Part shown: positions 6,045-9,875 of the stretch, in pieces
Layout: every line of letters begins with the position of its first letter
How positions within the stretch are numbered: the first letter of the stretch is position 1
NCBI GenBank assembly: GCA_031272575.1
Contig: JAISTO010000138.1
Span: 1-9,875 of the forward strand
Length of the DNA: 9,875 nucleotides
From: Treponema sp.
GTDB taxonomy: Bacteria > Spirochaetota > Spirochaetia > Treponematales > Breznakiellaceae
Direction: 5' to 3'
The notes under the pieces: generated by a model
The model's database searches: none
What the model was told of the DNA's origin: nothing
Seen by the model: only the letters and a program-made list of their open reading frames with translations
Translations under genes and position numbers: made by a program

Positions 6045-6098
6045 CGGAGTTTTACTCCGTCCCCTTTAGGGGCAGATTCCGCGGTCGAGCCGCGGAAT
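6045..6098. repeat. Three consecutive palindromes after the SIR2 gene
   Basis: The palindromes are CGGAGT-TTT-ACTCCG (6045-6059), CCCC-TTTA-GGGG (6061-6072) and ATTCCGCGG-TCGAG-CCGCGGAAT (6076-6098, 9-bp perfect arms). The last runs straight into the 24-bp tandem repeat. They resemble REP-type intergenic repeats and may also terminate transcription of the cassette, although no clean T-tract follows. Confidence 0.65.
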
Positions 6099-6174
6099 GA
6101 CGAAACGGTTAAACCGCGGAATGACGAAACGGTTAAACCGCGGAATGACGGAGCGGTTAAACCGCGGAATGACG
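6090..6174. repeat. 24-bp tandem repeat array (3.5 copies)
   Basis: The unit reads CCGCGGAATGAC then GAAACGGTTAAA. Copies lie at 6090-6113, 6114-6137 and 6138-6161 (two changes, GAAACG to GGAGCG), with a partial copy at 6162-6174. Each contains the palindrome CCGCGG. There are no spacers and no cas genes, so it is not CRISPR. It occupies the gap between the SIR2 remnant and tgt. Confidence 0.85.
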
Positions 6175-6188
6175 GCAGGGCACGCCTC

Positions 6189-6217
6189 TTGCAAATTTTC
6201 GCCCCTCCTGCTATCAT
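6189..6217 (+). promoter_or_regulatory. Promoter of tgt
   Basis: TTGCAA (6189-6194) and TATCAT (6212-6217) are spaced by 17 bases. The -10 box ends 6 bases before the tgt ATG, which puts the transcription start at or one base before the start codon and implies a leaderless message. No Shine-Dalgarno sequence is present before the ATG, in agreement. Confidence 0.6.
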
Positions 6218-6223
6218 CTTTCT

Positions 6224-7348
6224 ATGTCCCCCTTCAACATAACGCACACGGATGCCGGGACCCATGCCCGCGCCGGCGTCCTCACGCTGCCCCATGGCGC
6301 GGTGGAGACCCCCGCCTTCATGCCGGTGGGGACCAGCGCCGCCGTCAAAGCGCTCAGCCGCGAGGACCTTGCGGAAATCGGCTTTAACATCATCCTCTCG
6401 AACACGTACCACCTCGCCCTCCGGCCGGGGCCCGCGGTGCTGGAGGCCGCGGGGGGGCTCCACCGCTTCATGGCCTGGGATCGCAATATCCTCACCGATT
6501 CGGGGGGCTTTCAGATTTTCTCGCTGGCCCCCTTCCGCAAGATCACGGAGGAGGGCGCGGCCTTCCGCTCGCATATCGACGGCTCGTACCACCTCTTCAG
6601 CCCGGAAAAGGTGATGGAACTGCAGGTGCTCTTCGGGAGCGACATCCAGATGCAGTTGGATGTCTGCACCGGCTACGGGGTGAGCCGGGCGGAGGCGGCG
6701 GAGGCCCTGCGCGTCACGGCCGCGTGGATGGCCAGGGGGCGCGCCGCCTGGGAGGAGGCGCGGCGCAACACCCCCTACCGGGGGCTTTTTTTCCCGATCA
6801 TGCAGGGGAACTTCTTCCCGGACCTCCGGGCCGAGAGCGCCGCGCGCCTGGCCGCAACGGACCCGCCCGGCGCCGCGATAGGGGGGCTCTCGGTGGGCGA
6901 ACCGCCGGAGGTCTTCGAGGACTTCCTCGCGCAGAGCGCGGCGCTCCTTCCGGCCGGGCTCCCCCGCTACGTGATGGGCATAGGCACCCCCCGCTACATC
7001 CTCGCGGCGATCGAGCAGGGCATCGACCTCTTCGACTGCGTCCTCCCGACCCGCACGGGCCGCACGGGCCGCGTCTTTACCCGCCGCGGTCACCGCTCCC
7101 TCAAACACGCCCGCAACACGAGCGAGGGGGGCCCCATCGACCCGTCCTGCTCCTGCAAGGTCTGCCGCAGCTACTCGCTCGCGTATCTTCGTCATCTTTT
7201 TAAAACCGGTGAAATTTTGTGCTCCATGCTGGCGAGTTACCATAATCTCTATTTTCTCCAAAATCTGGTGCTCGAGGCCCGCGCCGCTATCCGCGAGGGG
7301 GTCTTCGGGGCCTTCAAAAAGGCGTTTCTTGCTGATTATGCTTCTTAA
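6224..7348 (+). CDS. tgt: tRNA-guanine(34) transglycosylase (queuine tRNA-ribosyltransferase)
   Basis: Tgt exchanges guanine 34 in the anticodon of Asp, Asn, His and Tyr tRNAs for preQ1, the first tRNA-level step of queuosine formation in the cytoplasm. The product has 374 residues, against about 375 in E. coli. Motifs in order: VETPAFMPVGT (28-37), SNTYHLALRPG (59-69), LTDSGGFQIFS with Asp92 as acid/base, DIQMQLDVC with Asp146 contacting the base, IMQGNFFPDLR (192-202), GGLSVGEP (220-227), LFDCVLPTR with nucleophile Asp271, and the zinc site Cys309-x-Cys311-x2-Cys314 plus His340. Cys148 and Val224 match the bacterial, preQ1-type pocket. The usual Glu of DEC is Val147 here. The ATG is set by similarity at the N-terminus and by the promoter just upstream; there is no ribosome site. 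No other queuosine gene is in the window. Its stop overlaps that of the convergent gene. Confidence 0.97.
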   Translation: MSPFNITHTDAGTHARAGVLTLPHGAVETPAFMPVGTSAAVKALSREDLAEIGFNIILSNTYHLALRPGPAVLEAAGGLHRFMAWDRNILTDSGGFQIFSLAPFRKITEEGAAFRSHIDGSYHLFSPEKVMELQVLFGSDIQMQLDVCTGYGVSRAEAAEALRVTAAWMARGRAAWEEARRNTPYRGLFFPIMQGNFFPDLRAESAARLAATDPPGAAIGGLSVGEPPEVFEDFLAQSAALLPAGLPRYVMGIGTPRYILAAIEQGIDLFDCVLPTRTGRTGRVFTRRGHRSLKHARNTSEGGPIDPSCSCKVCRSYSLAYLRHLFKTGEILCSMLASYHNLYFLQNLVLEARAAIREGVFGAFKKAFLADYAS

Positions 7349-8226
7349 CGAAAATCCGCTATTCCGCCGCGGCGCAGCACGGTGGAGCGGAGCGTTAGTT
7401 CCTGGGGGGGGGCTTCGGACGGGAGAGGGGCCTTCAGCAGCCCGCTCAACTGCGCCCAGGGGGAGTCGTCTACTATCACTTTTACCTCGTCGGATACGAA
7501 ACCGGGGTTGAGCCACGAAAAAAGGATGACGGGGACGCCCTGGTTCTGATCCAGGAAGTTTCCGATGGGGCCGGTGATCACCGCGCAGGCGCAGGAATGG
7601 GCGCCGTCCGGGCTGCGGAAGTACTGGGGTTCCTTTTCCGCGCCCGCGGCTTTGAGCGCCGCGAGGAAGACCGCCCGCTCGGGGTCCCTGAGCCAGTTGT
7701 TGTCTATGACGATGACCGCCCCTTCCTTGCCCGCGAGCGCGCCCGCTTCCGCGCCGGCTCTGGTCATTTCGTCGATTATGTCGGTGCGGACCAGAAAAAC
7801 CCCGGCGGGCAGGGCGGGCGTTTCCCGCGAGCGCCCCATAAGGAGGAACACCGGCGTTTCCGGGCGCCTCTCGCTGTACGAGGATGCCGTCTGCCGGCAG
7901 CGGTACGGGAAGATGACGCAGAACGGCGCTTCCGCGGCCCCCTCCGCGGCGAGGAGTACCAGGCTGGCGTCGGCCTCTTCAGGCGGGTTTACGGTGATGA
8001 TTCTGCGGAAGGCCCCCAGGGAGGCTTTTGCGGTCATGTAAAAGGCCCTGCCCGAACCGTAGAGACTCGTGTAGGCCTCCCCGGTGACGAAAACCACGGG
8101 CCTGCGGACAAAAAAAACGCCCGCGGCAGCGAGGAGGCCAAGCGGCAGTACCAGAAAGAGCTGCCGCTTTCTAAAACGAAACGGGGGCAGACGAAGCGCT
8201 TTCCCCTTGAATACTCCGCGGATCAA
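7345..8226 (-). CDS. Membrane-anchored protein of unknown function
   Basis: This 293-residue protein starts with a TTG whose first bases overlap the stop of the 56-residue gene (TTGA). A basic N-terminus (KALRLPPFRFRKRQ) precedes one transmembrane segment at about 22-40, so the rest should lie in the periplasm. The alternating strands and helices (VFLLMG, GAVIVIDNN, FLAALKAAGA, PVILFSW) loosely recall a type I periplasmic-binding or LacI-like fold, but no ligand motif is visible and I do not assign a family. It is the last gene of the leftward coaE-SPOR operon. Its TAA stop and the tgt TAA share the palindrome TTAA at 7345-7348, so the two convergent genes overlap by 4 bases with no terminator between them. 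An uncleaved signal anchor is more likely than a lipoprotein, because no lipobox follows. Confidence 0.8.
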   Translation of the reverse strand: MIRGVFKGKALRLPPFRFRKRQLFLVLPLGLLAAAGVFFVRRPVVFVTGEAYTSLYGSGRAFYMTAKASLGAFRRIITVNPPEEADASLVLLAAEGAAEAPFCVIFPYRCRQTASSYSERRPETPVFLLMGRSRETPALPAGVFLVRTDIIDEMTRAGAEAGALAGKEGAVIVIDNNWLRDPERAVFLAALKAAGAEKEPQYFRSPDGAHSCACAVITGPIGNFLDQNQGVPVILFSWLNPGFVSDEVKVIVDDSPWAQLSGLLKAPLPSEAPPQELTLRSTVLRRGGIADFR

Positions 8227-8393
8227 GCGTCCTTCTTTTTATCGTACTTGTCCACGAACGCGCGGATGTCCTCGATACAGGCGAGGATTTTCTTGGCTTT
8301 TTCCACGCCGAACTGGAACGGGTAGCGATCGTTCTCGTCCTTTTTCAGGACGATGAGCGGACTGCCTTTGTAGTCGCCTTCTTCTATGATCAT
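8223..8393 (-). CDS. Small 56-residue acidic/basic protein
   Basis: The ATG at 8393 has AAGGAG six bases upstream. The protein begins MIIEEGDYKGSPLIVL, continues KKDENDRYPFQFGVEKAKKI and ends LACIEDIRAFVDKYDKKKDA. The pattern is a short beta hairpin, then an amphipathic helix, soluble and highly charged. It sits between the SPOR gene, whose stop overlaps its ribosome site, and the membrane-protein gene, whose TTG overlaps its stop, so it is embedded in the operon and very likely real. I do not recognise a family; the size and fold outline would suit a small nucleic-acid or protein-binding adaptor, but that is a guess. Confidence 0.8.
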   Translation of the reverse strand: MIIEEGDYKGSPLIVLKKDENDRYPFQFGVEKAKKILACIEDIRAFVDKYDKKKDA

Positions 8394-8399
8394 TGGCTG

Positions 8400-8405
8400 C
8401 TCCTT
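8400..8405 (-). promoter_or_regulatory. Shine-Dalgarno overlapping the SPOR gene stop
   Basis: AAGGAG read on the minus strand is six bases before the ATG of the 56-residue gene and shares bases with the TAA (8404-8406) of the SPOR gene. This arrangement suits re-initiation by the same ribosome. Confidence 0.7.
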
Positions 8406-9297
8406 AATTGTTTTTCCACACCTGACTGCCCTCGAAGCCTTTGATTTCCTTGATGAGGGAGAGCCAGTAGTCGGCTTCGGAGCGGCTCGTGTAGGGCCCG
8501 ATGCGGACGCGGAAACGGGCCGCGCCGTTCACATCGCGGTTCTCTATTATAGAACTTATGCCCTTGGTTTTCAAGGTCTCCTTGACGGCCTCGGCATGGG
8601 ACTGCGCGGAAAAGGAGCCCGCCTGCACCCAGTAGTTCTCGGCGAGCGAGGACTCGGCTTTTGCCTGGGCGGGGCTCTTCTTCGGCGCGGCCGCCGCGGT
8701 GTGCGCGGCCGGCTTCTTCGCGGCCGGGGCTGGAGCGGAGGCCGGGGCTTTCGCGGCCGGAGCGGACTTCACGGTCAGGTCCGGCACCGCGGCTGCCTTC
8801 GGCGCCGGGACGTCGATCACGACGGGGGAGGCCGCGGGTTTTGCGGCAGGGGCAGGGGGTGCAGGTGCAACGGCAGGTGCAACGGTAGTTGCACCTGCAC
8901 CTGTATCTGCGTCTGCCGTCGCGCCGGCAACTGACTCGCCCGTGATGAGGAACTCGTCACTGGGGAGCGCCTTATCGGCGGGCGGGGGTTTGATGCCCTG
9001 GATGCCGCCGCGGCCGCGGGCCAACTCGACCGCGTCGACCGAGGCGGGCTCGGCGGGGAGCCCCTCGAGTGAAACCTCAGGCAGCAGGCCGATGCCCTCG
9101 ACCGCGCCGGAGGGGGTCTTCGGCACGACGGGGAGGCCCCGCGTACCCGCGGTACCCGCGGCGATGAGGCGGGGCTCCCGCGTTTTCGAGAACGCGGCCC
9201 CCTGGCCCGCGGGGAAAATTAGAAGTGCGGCGCTGATAACGAGCGCCAGAAACACGCCGACCGAAATGGCCACGAGCAGCAGTTTCTTTTTTTCCAT
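8404..9297 (-). CDS. SPOR-domain membrane protein
   Basis: This 297-residue protein starts at the ATG at 9297, chosen because GAGGA lies five bases before it; the frame is open a little further upstream. Residues 3-29 form a transmembrane anchor after MEKKK. A long alanine/proline-rich linker spans about 120-215. The C-terminus (221-296) is a SPOR domain: NYWVQAGSFSAQSHAEAV, then LKTKGISSIIENRDVNGAAR and FRVRIGPYTSRSEAD. SPOR domains bind glycan strands stripped of stem peptides and so target proteins to the septum or to remodelled cell wall. The layout (anchor, flexible linker, SPOR) is typical of FtsN-like and other division-associated proteins, but there is not enough to call it FtsN. It lies second in the visible operon, with coaE upstream. 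Confidence 0.92.
   Translation of the reverse strand: MEKKKLLLVAISVGVFLALVISAALLIFPAGQGAAFSKTREPRLIAAGTAGTRGLPVVPKTPSGAVEGIGLLPEVSLEGLPAEPASVDAVELARGRGGIQGIKPPPADKALPSDEFLITGESVAGATADADTGAGATTVAPAVAPAPPAPAAKPAASPVVIDVPAPKAAAVPDLTVKSAPAAKAPASAPAPAAKKPAAHTAAAAPKKSPAQAKAESSLAENYWVQAGSFSAQSHAEAVKETLKTKGISSIIENRDVNGAARFRVRIGPYTSRSEADYWLSLIKEIKGFEGSQVWKNN
8858..8901. repeat. Perfect 14-bp inverted repeat in the SPOR linker
   Basis: GGTGCAGGTGCAAC (8858-8871) is exactly inverted at 8888-8901 across a 16-base loop. The loop holds part of a tandem duplication of GCAGGTGCAACG (8861 and 8873). It encodes the alanine/threonine/valine/proline linker, so it may be only a by-product of repeat-rich coding, or a slippage site that alters linker length. 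Confidence 0.7.
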
Positions 9298-9302
9298 GTT
9301 GA

Positions 9303-9307
9303 TCCTC
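9303..9307 (-). promoter_or_regulatory. Shine-Dalgarno of the SPOR gene overlapping the coaE stop
   Basis: GAGGA on the minus strand lies five bases before the ATG at 9297 and overlaps the coaE TGA (9306-9308). It decides the SPOR start over the upstream TTG at 9327 and the ATG six codons further in (9309). Confidence 0.7.
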
Positions 9308-9875
9308 ATTTTGAAAAATGTGCGCAAAGGTCACGGAGCCTCTGTTCGAGCGCGGCGTCATTGCCGCGCGGATGCAAAAAGGTTCCGTTGCTTACAATAA
9401 AAGTATCGGCTTTTTGCGAAAAATAATGAGCGTTAAAATGACGCTGCGCGCGAAACCGCGCGAGGAGGGCCCGCCAGGAAAGGTGATCACGGCGACGGGC
9501 GCGGAGCAGCCTGACGAGGAAGGGGGCCCTGACGATGATGAGCGCGTCGAGTGAGTGAAAAAACGCGGAGCGGTGCAGGAGCGCGGCGTTGAGAACCACG
9601 GGCCCCCTCTGGGCATCAAGCCACTCCGCGCTGATGCGGTTCACGCGGGGGTGGACGATCGCCTCGAGCGCGGCGAGGAGGCCGGGGTCAGAAAAGGTGA
9701 GGGCCCCGAGGCGCGCGCGGTCTACATGGCCTGCTTCGTCGAGGATGCGCGCGCCGAAGAGGGCCTCGAGCGCGGGGCGCTCTTCTTCGAGGGCCTGGTG
9801 CCCCACGGCATCGAGGTCGAGGATGGCGAAGCCCGCGCGCTCGAGGACCCGCGCGACGCGGTTCTTGCCCGCACA
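9306..9875 (-). CDS. coaE: Dephospho-CoA kinase, 5' end beyond the window
   Basis: CoaE phosphorylates the 3'-hydroxyl of dephospho-CoA with ATP, the last step of coenzyme A synthesis in the cytoplasm. The frame is open to the right edge, and its first visible residues are CAGKNRVARVLERAGF, the second half of the Walker A P-loop, followed by ILDLDAVGHQALEE, the 'DxDxxxH' region of CoaE. Further on are IVHPRVNRISAEWL, VVLNAALLHRSAFFHSLDAL and a lid region with RFRAQRHFNAHYFSQKADTF and IVSNG, all in family order. About ten N-terminal residues are missing. The P-loop has Asn where Ser or Thr usually follows GK, which I believe also occurs in related treponemes. An internal GTG at 9806 is not the start. 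It is first in the visible part of the leftward operon, and its stop overlaps the SPOR ribosome site. Confidence 0.9.
   Translation of the reverse strand, partial: CAGKNRVARVLERAGFAILDLDAVGHQALEEERPALEALFGARILDEAGHVDRARLGALTFSDPGLLAALEAIVHPRVNRISAEWLDAQRGPVVLNAALLHRSAFFHSLDALIIVRAPFLVRLLRARRRDHLSWRALLARFRAQRHFNAHYFSQKADTFIVSNGTFLHPRGNDAALEQRLRDLCAHFSK

Noticed and set aside
6090..6174. Possible CRISPR array
   Set aside because: The 24-bp units are contiguous without unique spacers, and there are no cas genes nearby; it is an ordinary tandem repeat.
5993..7516. 507-codon open frame on the minus strand across tgt
   Set aside because: It is a shadow of the G+C-rich tgt gene, whose motifs and catalytic residues are complete on the plus strand; the translation is low-complexity Arg/Gly/Ala with no domain.
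7597..8325. 242-codon plus-strand ORF opposite the membrane protein
   Set aside because: Arg-rich shadow translation without a start signal; the minus-strand frame has a coherent signal anchor and operon context.
8386..8934. Glycine/arginine-rich plus-strand ORF opposite the SPOR gene
   Set aside because: It is the antisense of the alanine/proline linker and SPOR domain, and its glycine-rich sequence simply mirrors proline/alanine codons.

Overview
The window looks like chromosomal DNA from a G+C-rich spirochaete, most likely a gut-type Treponema relative. The organism call is inferred from protein style, since there is no rRNA or other phylogenetic marker. Supporting signs are a large lipoprotein that combines fibronectin type III, BspA-type leucine-rich and DUF1566-like domains, a CoaE whose P-loop reads CAGKN, and long C/G homopolymer tracts.

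Layout. (1) Positions 1-1830 (+): a TPR protein whose frame is open to the left edge, behind a block of poly-C/poly-G runs. (2) 1844-4208 (+): a strong sigma70-type promoter, a 62-codon ORF that starts almost at the predicted transcription start, a C12 tract, then a 723-residue mosaic lipoprotein with a C-terminal domain of the kind that diversity-generating retroelements (DGRs) often target. (3) 4339-6034 (+): a visibly A+T-richer two-gene cassette. A small helical, TPR-like protein is joined by an ATGA overlap to a SIR2-family NADase-like protein. Both genes are damaged: the first by a one-base frameshift at a G4 run, the second by an insertion of about 150 bp with terminal inverted repeats that carries an in-frame TAG. 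(4) 6035-6223: a non-coding palindrome and 24-bp tandem-repeat cluster. (5) 6224-7348 (+): tgt (tRNA-guanine transglycosylase), with a promoter so close to the ATG that the mRNA should be leaderless. (6) 7345-9875 (-): a tightly packed operon read from right to left: coaE (partial at the window edge), a SPOR-domain protein, a 56-residue protein, and a membrane-anchored protein. Its last stop codon overlaps the tgt stop codon.

How the parts relate. coaE and tgt are housekeeping genes for coenzyme A synthesis and queuosine tRNA modification. The SPOR protein points to a cell-envelope or division role for the operon. The lipoprotein is probably a variable surface adhesin or ligand binder. The SIR2 cassette has the look of an acquired NAD-depleting defence or toxin module now in decay. 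It is the best candidate here for an undescribed system: its small partner has no family I can name, and the MITE-like element and the repeat cluster mark the region as a site of genome turnover.
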